A stretch of 64,000 bases of DNA from Methanosarcina acetivorans C2A. Its GTDB lineage: Archaea > Halobacteriota > Methanosarcinia > Methanosarcinales > Methanosarcinaceae. The stretch covers positions 4,464,001 through 4,528,000 of the forward strand of contig NC_003552.1 in the NCBI RefSeq assembly GCF_000007345.1. Reading direction: 5' to 3'. The translations under genes and the position numbers were made by a program. The notes beneath the pieces were generated by a model. It saw only the letters and a program-made list of their open reading frames with translations, was not told the DNA's origin and did no database searches. Below are positions 56,334 to 64,000 of the stretch, piece after piece (position 1 is the stretch's first letter; each line of letters begins with the position of its first letter).

Positions 56334-56953
56334 TTCTTATGAAGCCAGACCGCCCAATCCATTTCCGGGTCGAACAAGCACTTTTCAGGATAGACAAAAA
56401 ACTCATCCATCAAAAGATATGGCTTTACCCCTACGGCTTTTCTGGGAATTGTATCTGTAAAATGACTTGGGAGAGCCTGAACTAAACCATATGCGCCTTT
56501 GATTCCAAAGGGAAGAATTGTTTTTCCTAATCTCTTCCCAGCCTCTTCTTCAAGTTCCAATTCTTTTAATTCTGAAACTTTTGCCAGGTCTCCAGATCTG
56601 CCAAAGAGAAGGGGATATCGAGGCTTACGGAAGTGTTTCTCAAAATCGGGCCTATCAAGGTAGAGATAGAGTGTAGGATTATACAGGAATTCTCTTTTTA
56701 TTACATTTGATTTTGCAGAAAGTCCTGGACTTAATTCGTAGATAGTTTCAAGGTCTACGGCTTTACTCTCAAAGTCAAATACATAACCAATATTCACATC
56801 GGCAGGGACAGTTAACTCTCCTCTTGCTGCTGAAATCAACCCGTATACAGTACTTACGGGAGGAACTGGAAGAGTAGGCTGGAAACCGCTTATAAAACCC
56901 GGATACCTGAAAGATGCGGTCCAGCCCTCAATTTTGATCCTTAAAACTTTCAT
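56330..56953 (-). CDS. cas5: Cascade subunit Cas5
   Basis: 207 residues. RAMP fold with the Cas5 N-terminus VLRIKIEGWTASFRYPGF and GFQPTLPVPPVSTVYGLISA. It caps the 5' handle of the crRNA in Cascade. Overlaps cas3 by 4 nt and follows cas7 by 1 nt, so the effector genes are co-translated. Fits the Cas5t/Cas5b group seen with CXXC-CXXC Cas8. Confidence 0.92.
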   Translation of the reverse strand: MKVLRIKIEGWTASFRYPGFISGFQPTLPVPPVSTVYGLISAARGELTVPADVNIGYVFDFESKAVDLETIYELSPGLSAKSNVIKREFLYNPTLYLYLDRPDFEKHFRKPRYPLLFGRSGDLAKVSELKELELEEEAGKRLGKTILPFGIKGAYGLVQALPSHFTDTIPRKAVGVKPYLLMDEFFVYPEKCLFDPEMDWAVWLHKN

Positions 56954-56954
56954 C

Positions 56955-57956
56955 TTACCCCATCAGCCCGGGAATCACTTGCACAAAAGAATCAACTGTT
57001 TCGTTTATAGAGCCGTAAATTACTTTCGGACTGTTGCCCGCATATTTTTCAGTTAGGGCTTTAAGTACGGGATCGAGCTCCTCCATGAAACCTTTACGCC
57101 TTCCGATATAGATATCAGTCAACAGGATATCTGAATAATCGGAAATTACGTCTTCCAGAGCTTCAATATCCAGAGAAGCTTCTCCGTTTTCCTCTCTGAC
57201 GAGATTCATGAATAGGTGATTTCCACCGTCTATTCCTACAAGTATGAGAAGCTTTGGAGAGACGTCAGTAAGATGCGAAGTTTGTTTCGCACCGCCTGCG
57301 AGATACGGAAGAGCTTTTAAAACATCTTTTGCTCTTTTTGTCCTGACTTCGGCAGGCATTACCCACTTACTTTCTACTTGTGCAGCTCCATTCTTCTCTG
57401 CAATTGCTTCGAGTTCAGGATACATGTTTTTGTACCCAGTTTTTTCACTTTTGTAGAACACACCTATATTGCCAAGGTCGAGTGAAAAGATCCCTTTCAA
57501 AACAGTGGAATAAAATTCGTGTTCATAAGGAACAGGATCGCCTTCGTGGCGAGCCATTACTCCGAAATCTTCTGTAGGAACCTGGCCTGTAACAGAAACG
57601 AGAGGCGAATTTTTCAGGACCGAAAGTCTTGTAACAGTGCCACCATCTGCTTTTTTGAGAGCCCTCATATATCCAAAAACATCGTCATCATCATATTCGA
57701 CAGGATTAGCATTTGTAAATGCTATTTTCTTCTCGCGCTCGATAGGAGAAACTTTCCAGTCGAATTTTTCTTCCAAGGTAGTCCGCCACCAGTACCTGAG
57801 AGCCTGGCCCGAGACATACGGATAAACTTTTCTTCCTTTCCTAATCACCTTTACTCTGACAATATTTTCTGTCCGCTCACTGCTGTCATTTCCTGCGTTG
57901 TTTAATGCTGAATGGGGAGCATCAATAAGCATGAAACCGTTTACCGTGCGTGTCAT
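56955..57956 (-). CDS. cas7: Cascade backbone subunit Cas7 (Cst2/DevR family)
   Basis: 333 residues. Start MTRTVNGFMLIDAPHSALNN follows GAGGAGAACTGACT. GQALRYWWRTTLEEKF and FGVMARHEGDPVPYEHEFYS are typical of the DevR/Cst2 (TIGR02585-type) branch. Several copies line the crRNA spacer. Gap of 2 nt to cas8. Confidence 0.92.
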   Translation of the reverse strand: MTRTVNGFMLIDAPHSALNNAGNDSSERTENIVRVKVIRKGRKVYPYVSGQALRYWWRTTLEEKFDWKVSPIEREKKIAFTNANPVEYDDDDVFGYMRALKKADGGTVTRLSVLKNSPLVSVTGQVPTEDFGVMARHEGDPVPYEHEFYSTVLKGIFSLDLGNIGVFYKSEKTGYKNMYPELEAIAEKNGAAQVESKWVMPAEVRTKRAKDVLKALPYLAGGAKQTSHLTDVSPKLLILVGIDGGNHLFMNLVREENGEASLDIEALEDVISDYSDILLTDIYIGRRKGFMEELDPVLKALTEKYAGNSPKVIYGSINETVDSFVQVIPGLMG

Positions 57957-57958
57957 AG

Positions 57959-59323
57959 TCAGTTCTCCTCAGATAATTCCGTTCCTTCCTCACTAAAAAT
58001 AAGTTCAGATTTTAAAGTATCCTTTTCAACAAGCCAGTTATGCAGATTTTCGTAAATCCTGAAAAGTAAAAGATCCTGAGTCTCTTTCCAGCCCATATTT
58101 CCTTCAGGGAAGAGGTCTTCCATAAATTCTTCGAGAGTAAAAATAGAGTCTTGATCTCCCAGTTTAATTCTGTCTTTTTCAATCAACCTCAGTTGATTCC
58201 TGAATGTGGCAAAGTTGCTTGCCATTTCAAGCTGGTTTAGTCTTTTTATATTTTGGGTATCTTTTATGTACTCAGAGAGGCTGTCCCCAACCTTCTTGAG
58301 AGTATCCAATCTCTTACCGCCCATATTTCTTACCTCTGTCAAATAATATCCTAGTAATTCCCAATCTCCATAGACCTGCCGAGTTTTGTTATCTATGAAA
58401 TATTTCACAATAGAGTTCCCTTTAAGAAGATTTATGTAAACGGAATTTCCTCTATTTTTGTAGTCATCCCCTTCCTTTATTTTGTCCTGGTGAAAATAGC
58501 CCTTTCTGACAATTTTTTTCCATTCCGAAAATTGGTCCATTTGTTTGACAAAAGCCAGGAATCTGAACACAGGAGTTGGAACTCTATAGATATCAAGATC
58601 AGGCCCCTGAATGTAGTTTGTAAAATGATACATATTTATAGAAGGATTTTCGGTTATCCAGTTCTCTTCATATTGAAGGATTATATCTTCAATTATGTGG
58701 AAAAGAGCATTAACAGGATTTTTATATCCTTCATCGTAACAGCCACTGTAACTATTTACTGAAATCTGTCTTCGAATATCTTTTATTGCTTTATCTGCCC
58801 AGTAATGCATTACTTTTTCTGAGTCTGAATGGAGAAGCAGAAGTTTTACGCAGGAATAAGAGACCAGAGGAGAAAACTGGACTGCAAAAGTACATGCAGG
58901 ACAATAATCAGCTCCAGGCTGTCCACTTGGGAAATAATTGATCATTCCGCCTGACCCAATAAGAGGTATTTCTGTTTTTGTCCTGATCTGTTCGACATTA
59001 CGTCTACCACAAGTAACACAGTTTCCAGATGTTAATACATCTATAGGTTCAATTTGACTAACTAAGGACTTTAAATACTCAAGAAGTCGTTGATTCTTAT
59101 TTTTTACTGAAGGATTAGTAACGGCATTATTAGGAAAAAAAGAGTGAAGATTCTTTACCCATTCACTGGTCAAATATATAGGAACCATGTCTGAGGTAAT
59201 CTCCTGGAGATCTTCAATTTTTACTTCCTCAGGCTTTTTTCTACCCGACCACTCGCAAATAGCCCAGATCCCAGCATCCACAAAAGGATTTCCAGTAAAC
59301 TTATAAAGAAAGTTCTGGCTCAT
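57959..59323 (-). CDS. cas8b: Cascade large subunit Cas8 (CXXC-CXXC, Cst1 type)
   Basis: 454 residues. Two Cys pairs, SGNCVTCGRRN (102/105) and GADYCPACTFAVQFSP (141/144), mark the Cst1/CXXC-CXXC subfamily of type I-B. The N-terminus MSQNFLYKFTGNPFVDAGIW is also typical. It recognises the PAM and starts R-loop formation. GGAG lies 8 nt before the ATG. First gene of the effector operon; its promoter must be in the 198-bp gap to the array. Confidence 0.92.
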   Translation of the reverse strand: MSQNFLYKFTGNPFVDAGIWAICEWSGRKKPEEVKIEDLQEITSDMVPIYLTSEWVKNLHSFFPNNAVTNPSVKNKNQRLLEYLKSLVSQIEPIDVLTSGNCVTCGRRNVEQIRTKTEIPLIGSGGMINYFPSGQPGADYCPACTFAVQFSPLVSYSCVKLLLLHSDSEKVMHYWADKAIKDIRRQISVNSYSGCYDEGYKNPVNALFHIIEDIILQYEENWITENPSINMYHFTNYIQGPDLDIYRVPTPVFRFLAFVKQMDQFSEWKKIVRKGYFHQDKIKEGDDYKNRGNSVYINLLKGNSIVKYFIDNKTRQVYGDWELLGYYLTEVRNMGGKRLDTLKKVGDSLSEYIKDTQNIKRLNQLEMASNFATFRNQLRLIEKDRIKLGDQDSIFTLEEFMEDLFPEGNMGWKETQDLLLFRIYENLHNWLVEKDTLKSELIFSEEGTELSEEN

Positions 59324-59521
59324 TATTTATACTCCCATTTTCCAGAAAACTTACTTTCACAAAAAAACATTCTGAAATAGAAAAAACTATTCAAATAATT
59401 AACTTTTCCTTTTTCATCAAATAAAAAAAGTTAAATATCTATTTAAGTAGGATTTTACTTTAAGAACTAATTTTAACCATTGGCTTTAAGGATCCCTGTG
59501 ATCCCTGTAATACACTTAATC
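59324..59521. other. Gap between cas8 and the array, with a repeat relic
   Basis: AT-rich. TTTAAGAACTAATTTTAAC (59459-59477) looks like the decayed end of one more R2 repeat, 44 nt before the first recognised one. It should also hold the promoter of the cas8-cas7-cas5-cas3 operon. Confidence 0.45.
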
Positions 59522-61551
59522 GTTTCAATCCCTCAAAGGTCTGATTTTAACCGTGCGTGGACTCGGAACCGTCTCCCATTTACATTTATTGTTTCAATCC
59601 CTCTAAGGTCTGATTTTAACCTAACTTTAATGGGAACGTCTGCGGCTGCTGTTGCTGCGTTTCAATCCCTCTAAGGTCTGATTTTAACCGGTTGCAGGAG
59701 CTGTAGCGAATGGCTTCATGCAAACCGTTTCAATCCCTCTAAGGTCTGATTTTAACTGCATATACTTTCACGCTATCATACCTTTCAAGCGGGTTTCAAT
59801 CCCTCTAAGGTCTGATTTTAACATCCTTTGAATCATGGTTAAAATCCTCAGATATGACCGTTTCAATCCCTCTAAGGTCTGATTTTAACCTATCAGGATG
59901 TCAATTGGTGTCCTGATGATATCCAGTTTCAATCCCTCTAAGGTCTGATTTTAACAGAGTTTTGAGGTCCTTGAACCTGAAAAAAGAATCGGTTTCAATC
60001 CCTCTAAGGTCTGATTTTAACATTCAAAAACAGTTGCATGTTACACCGGTGCAGATGTGGTTTCAATCCCTCTAAGGTCTGATTTTAACTCGGCACAGTA
60101 GCCTCTAATGGTTCATACATAGTGTTTCAATCCCTCTAAGGTCTGATTTTAACAGTTTTGTTTTGTTGCTATAAAAAATAATAGTGCGTTTCAATCCCTC
60201 TAAGGTCTGATTTTAACAACGACATTCATCACAATGTAAGGAATGCTAGTGATGTTTCAATCCCTCTAAGGTCTGATTTTAACAGAATCAAGTACGGCTG
60301 ATGTGTCTTTCCAAGATGTGTTTCAATCCCTCTAAGGTCTGATTTTAACAAATGCACGAGCCGCAGCCGTAATTATATTGACGACGTTTCAATCCCTCTA
60401 AGGTCTGATTTTAACTATATTTTTTTGTTGACTCTCAAGAAATCAAGCTGTGTTTCAATCCCTCTAAGGTCTGATTTTAACCTTATACCTATAAGCCTCC
60501 CGTAACCATAGAGGACGACGAGGTTTCAATCCCTCTAAGGTCTGATTTTAACGCTCAGGAGATTCAGCAGGGGTAGCTAACGTCATAAACTAGTTTCAAT
60601 CCCTCTAAGGTCTGATTTTAACAATCTTTCCATTCGTATGGTTTCTCATCTTTTTTAGTTTCAATCCCTCTAAGGTCTGATTTTAACGATTTCTTCAGGA
60701 GCAGGGACCTGGACAACACCGACGTTTCAATCCCTCTAAGGTCTGATTTTAACTATCATAGGTTGAGTTCTCGGTATGAGATGGATGTTAGAAGTTTCAA
60801 TCCCTCTAAGGTCTGATTTTAACTTTGTAAGTGAGCCTTCGATAGATGCCTCTAAGCAGTTGTTTCAATCCCTCTAAGGTCTGATTTTAACTTGAAGTCT
60901 AAGCTAACTCCTGAGATCCAGGAGAAAATGTTTCAATCCCTCTAAGGTCTGATTTTAACAGCCTTACATTCTTCGCATCGAGTTCATATTCAAGGTTTCA
61001 ATCCCTCTAAGGTCTGATTTTAACACTTCAAGAATGCCAGGTAAACCGCATCTGAGACCGTTTCAATCCCTCTAAGGTCTGATTTTAACCTGCTGAAACT
61101 TCATATTGTTTCATGTTCTCTCCTTGTTTCAATCCCTCTAAGGTCTGATTTTAACATAATCCAACGGGGCATAGTGTCAGGCAGTATGAGTTTCAATCCC
61201 TCTAAGGTCTGATTTTAACAAGTTGCAGAGGACTATCGAAACGAAACTGAAGATATGCGTTTCAATCCCTCTAAGGTCTGATTTTAACTACATCTTCATA
61301 TTCATATATATACACTTCAGATATGTTTCAATCCCTCTAAGGTCTGATTTTAACGTTGAATGCGAACGCCTGCGGGGATTTCCGGATAACGTTTCAATCC
61401 CTCTAAGGTCTGATTTTAACATGCTATGCTCGGAGCCACTCCGAAAATGAGAGAGGTTTCAATCCCTCTAAGGTCTGATTTTAACATTCCACCGCGACAA
61501 ATAATATATACGTGGATCTCAGTTTCAATCCCTCTAAGGTCTGATTTTAAC
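59522..61551 (-). CRISPR. Main CRISPR array, 31 repeats and 30 spacers
   Basis: 30-nt repeat (plus strand GTTTCAATCCCTC then TAAGGTCTGATTTTAAC) with spacers of 34-41 nt. Thirty copies are identical; the leftmost (59522-59551) has a changed centre (CTCAAAGG). On the minus strand the repeat is GTTAAAATCAGACC...GGATTGAAAC, ending in ATTGAAAC, the common 5' handle. So the array is read leftwards, the leader is at the right end and the changed leftmost repeat is the old, distal end. No spacer is repeated and none obviously matches elsewhere in the window by eye. Confidence 0.98.
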
Positions 61552-61862
61552 CAAGGAAATTTCCCCCGAATTTATGCAAATTAGATGCATGATCTTTTCA
61601 AACGAAAGTTGAAGAATTCGGGGTTATGATGCTGTTTTTAGGCAATGTTATTTGTGTGCTTTACGATATAAAAGTATTCTTTTTTTGAGAGAGATTTAAG
61701 AGTGGGTTTCGTGGATTGTTCATCTGGAGCTTCATATATAAGGATCCACGAAAAAAAGAGAAAAAACGGAACTGTAAATGGAGGAACGATGAGAAATATA
61801 TTAATAAAGAATTGGATCATAGAGGAGGATTGATTAAGGAATGAAATTACAGATCTGGCAGA
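61552..61862 (-). promoter_or_regulatory. Probable CRISPR leader
   Basis: 311 bp between the newest end of the array and cas2, AT-rich and without a gene. It includes the inverted repeat at 61707-61753. The side is chosen from the repeat orientation and the degenerate left-end repeat. Confidence 0.65.
61707..61753. terminator. Inverted repeat in the leader
   Basis: TTTCGTGGAT and ATCCACGAAA, perfect 10-bp arms with a 27-nt loop, followed on the plus strand by an A-run. It could end the cas6-cas4-cas1-cas2 transcript or bind a factor in the leader. Confidence 0.4.
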
Positions 61863-62126
61863 TCAAATTATGTTGCTTGTATCTGCTTTTGGAGTTCCTA
61901 GATCTTCGATTCCAAGATATTTTCTGTCTCTTGAGCTGTAGAAAATGATATGGTCAGAACTTTCCTGGATGAGTTCTTTAAGCCTTGACTTAATTTTCAG
62001 GAATTCGGCTTTTGTGAGTTCACCTTCAAAGACACTGTTCTGAACCCAGTTCATATATTCCCTTAAAAAAGATCTCACTTTGTTTACCCGTTCTACTCCT
62101 ACATCGTACACAATTACCACATACAT
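61863..62126 (-). CDS. cas2: CRISPR adaptation protein Cas2
   Basis: 87 residues, ferredoxin-like. MYVVIVYDVGVERVNKVRSF has the conserved first-strand Asp, and NWVQNSVFEGELTKAEF is typical. With Cas1 it inserts new spacers at the leader end, which lies directly next to it. The ATG follows GGTGG inside the end of cas1 (1-nt gap). Confidence 0.93.
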   Translation of the reverse strand: MYVVIVYDVGVERVNKVRSFLREYMNWVQNSVFEGELTKAEFLKIKSRLKELIQESSDHIIFYSSRDRKYLGIEDLGTPKADTSNII

Positions 62127-62127
62127 T

Positions 62128-63129
62128 TTACCACCACATCACAAGAGGTTTATAATCTTCCACTCCAAGAACATGTTTTGAAATTTTGTACAGCTCCAGC
62201 CGGATCAGGCTTTTATAAGATACATTCCTGTTCAGGCCTTTGTGTTTGATAGTGGTTTTGAGCTTTTCATCATACTCTTTGAGGAAGATCTTTTTTCCTT
62301 TCTCGCTAAGTAGCATGTTTCCGATTTCTCCCCTGAAACAGCTATCATCCAGCATATTTTTGTTAATAAGTTTAAAAATTATCCTGTCTACCAGAATTGG
62401 CTTGAAAATCTCACTCACGTCGAGAGATAAAGAAAACCTGCGTTCAAAAGGCTCATGCAGGTATGAAATTGTAGGATTGAGCTGAGTATTGTAAATCTCT
62501 GAAAGGGTCGTGGAATAAACGAGAGAATTCCCAAAACTGATTAGCGTATTCATTTTATTTTCCGGCGGTCTTCTAGTGCGTTTTATTATCCTGTATTCCT
62601 CAGGGAATATTTCATCGAGTGCATTGTAGTAGAGTTCCCTGATTTTCCCTTCCGTTCTCATCATTGAGGGTATTGTCTCTGCATCTTTCAGGCGGGAAAA
62701 CTCAGTTTCTATTGAAGTTGCATAATCTCCAACTGCTTCCTGAACGTCCTCCCGGGTTCTTGCATAATACCTGAGGTTTTTCAGGATATTTCCACAGGCA
62801 CCCTCAATAAATTTTCCAGCAAGGCACAACCGTCTTTCAGAATTGAGATAATTTTCAGCCTGCCGAATTACAAGATCTCCACTGACCAGGGTTTCCCGTG
62901 GATACATCGAACCCTCATAGAACCCGTAGTAATTAAAAAAATGGATCGGAATTCCTTCTTTTGAAAGATAGGAGACGACTCCTGACGAGAAAGAAAGATT
63001 ACCATAAGCGAAAATAGAGTTTATTTTGTTTATTGGCAGGATCTTTCTGCTGTCTTTGTTTTCAAAATAGACTGTGTTTTCTTTTCTCTTCAAAATTCCA
63101 TCCTGTAAAATGTAAAAATCTTCGCGGAT
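62128..63129 (-). CDS. cas1: CRISPR adaptation integrase Cas1, ATC start
   Basis: 333 residues from ATC 63129. N-terminal beta domain (M)[20 protein letters not shown] and [21 protein letters not shown]-terminal helical domain with the metal-binding residues in [19 protein letters not shown] (Glu), [13 protein letters not shown] (His) and LDVSEIFKP (Asp/Glu). The first TTG/ATG-type start (TTG 63093) would remove the first strand of the beta domain. A strong GGAGG at 63137-63141 stands 7 nt before ATC and nothing else in frame can start. It cuts and joins spacer DNA into the array. Confidence 0.92.
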   Translation of the reverse strand: MREDFYILQDGILKRKENTVYFENKDSRKILPINKINSIFAYGNLSFSSGVVSYLSKEGIPIHFFNYYGFYEGSMYPRETLVSGDLVIRQAENYLNSERRLCLAGKFIEGACGNILKNLRYYARTREDVQEAVGDYATSIETEFSRLKDAETIPSMMRTEGKIRELYYNALDEIFPEEYRIIKRTRRPPENKMNTLISFGNSLVYSTTLSEIYNTQLNPTISYLHEPFERRFSLSLDVSEIFKPILVDRIIFKLINKNMLDDSCFRGEIGNMLLSEKGKKIFLKEYDEKLKTTIKHKGLNRNVSYKSLIRLELYKISKHVLGVEDYKPLVMWW

Positions 63130-63194
63130 TCTTTTACCTCCTCTTACTTCTCAATAGTTTCATCACTTTGAAGCAATTCATGTCCGTTTTCATC

Positions 63195-63782
63195 TCATTC
63201 CCCACAAAAACAGAATTCCTGATAAGCACATCTTGAACAAATTTTCTTATGAGCTGGCACAGGCATTGAGCCAAGAACTATTTTTTTAATCTCCTCAATT
63301 TCTCTTTCAGTCGCGTCCTCATCTTCGGGATTCAATTCAACTTTTTCTATTTTATTAAGAAGAGGGTAATTTAAAACCCCCACGGCATCAAAATCTCTTT
63401 TCTTGAGGTAATAAAGGTAAAATAAAAGCTGAGCCCTATCGGCAGCATCCATTTTTTTGCTTTTCTTGATTTCGTGAATCTCAATTCTTTTCCCTGTTTT
63501 CACAAAATCGATGCTTATTCCATCAATGGTAATGTTTTTAGAATTCTTCTTATAACGATCTTCGTGCAGAATTTTTCCTAAAGCAACATTATCATCACCT
63601 TTCTCAAGAGTAATATTATGAGAAAATAGCCAGAGTTTTGTCTTGCATATGTGGTAATAGTTTACCTTAACTCCAGTAATACGAACAGAGTCAAGGAAAA
63701 CTTCTGCATGTATACTTGTTTCGGGACGATCTTCCAGATCATTTAAACCACAGTCGTTATCTTTACCAGCCTCATTATTCAC
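63195..63782 (-). CDS. cas4: CRISPR exonuclease Cas4
   Basis: 195 residues from GTG 63782, with AAGGAGA 9 nt before. RecB-like nuclease with a [4Fe-4S] site: first Cys in YYHICKTKLW (46), last three in ICSRCAYQEFCFC (182, 185, 191). Nuclease motif IDFVKTGKRIEIHEIKKSKK. It trims prespacers and selects those with a PAM. The first 30 residues are an extra, Asp/Asn-rich tail. Confidence 0.92.
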   Translation of the reverse strand: MNNEAGKDNDCGLNDLEDRPETSIHAEVFLDSVRITGVKVNYYHICKTKLWLFSHNITLEKGDDNVALGKILHEDRYKKNSKNITIDGISIDFVKTGKRIEIHEIKKSKKMDAADRAQLLFYLYYLKKRDFDAVGVLNYPLLNKIEKVELNPEDEDATEREIEEIKKIVLGSMPVPAHKKICSRCAYQEFCFCGE

Positions 63783-63794
63783 TCCTGAGTCTCC

Positions 63795-64000
63795 TTACTT
63801 TGTGTTTACCTGCAATAGATCCAGACATCCGAACCCCATAGCGTTTTTTTCACCCAGCCCGGCATCATAAGCAAATTTAAGGAGCTCCGGGTTTGCAGAG
63901 ATAGAAAAATCCATCAAACTGCAGCGCCTATAATTGTTTTCGATTTTTACACGCTTGGGTTTGAAATTGGGGATATTTAGGATTTCAAAAAAGTCTTTCT
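63795..64000 (-). CDS. cas6: CRISPR RNA endonuclease Cas6, cut by the window edge
   Basis: Only the C-terminal 67 residues are inside. VKIENNYRRCSLMDFSISAN and then GLGEKNAMGFGCLDLL, the glycine-rich loop that closes Cas6 proteins. It cuts the pre-crRNA in the repeat to leave the ATTGAAAC handle. First recognised gene of the cas6-cas4-cas1-cas2 operon; the stop is 12 nt from the cas4 start. Confidence 0.9.
   Translation of the reverse strand, partial: KDFFEILNIPNFKPKRVKIENNYRRCSLMDFSISANPELLKFAYDAGLGEKNAMGFGCLDLLQVNTK

Noticed and set aside
61223-61450. Open frame with repeated VSIPLRSDFN
   Set aside because: It is a translation of CRISPR repeats.

Overview
The window looks like the chromosome of a Methanosarcina species. 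It carries the five-gene cluster for coenzyme F430 (cfbA-E), a Methanosarcina-type S-layer protein with two tandem duplication domains, a homodimer-type tRNA-splicing endonuclease, a PGF-pre-PGF surface protein and a type I-B CRISPR-Cas locus. It mixes well-packed core genes (left) with a loose, AT-rich, repeat-laden accessory region (right).

Layout: 0.3-5.5 kb holds an SRPBCC protein, a PHP phosphoesterase, HflX, a DUF2209-like protein and EndA. 5.8-11.7 kb is the F430 cluster, read right to left as cfbA-E-D-C-B: nickel is inserted into sirohydrochlorin (CfbA), the product is amidated (CfbB), reduced and cyclised by a nitrogenase-like pair (CfbC/CfbD), and the last ring is closed by a Mur-ligase-like enzyme (CfbE). 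12.3-23.5 kb has a P1B metal ATPase, membrane and secreted proteins, an alpha/beta hydrolase, two paralogous small proteins, an acyltransferase and the S-layer protein. 23.7-26.7 kb is a three-gene ABC importer of the iron-siderophore/cobalamin type.

From 27 to 54 kb the gene density falls. There is a cupin gene and a truncated second copy split by a complete group II intron, an IS110 transposase, decayed transposases, four small inverted-repeat elements, several pseudogenes and a GC-richer foreign segment with an amidinotransferase. Throughout 28-54 kb, solitary or paired copies of a 37-nt CRISPR-type repeat (here R1, GTTTCAATCCTTG...CTCTCGAAT), all in one orientation, lie between the gene modules (methyltransferases, CapA-like protein, flavodoxin-fold reductase, Fe-S protein, surface protein). 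Pairs are 35-40 nt apart, so they look like one-spacer remnants of an array that has been broken up or has received cargo.

54-64 kb is the CRISPR-Cas locus: cas6 (cut by the window edge), cas4, cas1, cas2, then an array of 31 repeats (R2, 30 nt) and 30 spacers, then cas8 (CXXC-CXXC type), cas7, cas5 and cas3, all on the minus strand. Read on the minus strand both R1 and R2 end in ATTGAAAC, the usual crRNA 5' handle.

A second window-wide observation is that six good genes (SRPBCC protein, hflX, the ABC substrate-binding protein, a methyltransferase, the PGF surface protein, cas1) have no ATG, GTG or TTG where homology and the Shine-Dalgarno site place the start; they have ATC, ATT, ATA, ACG, CTG and ATC there.
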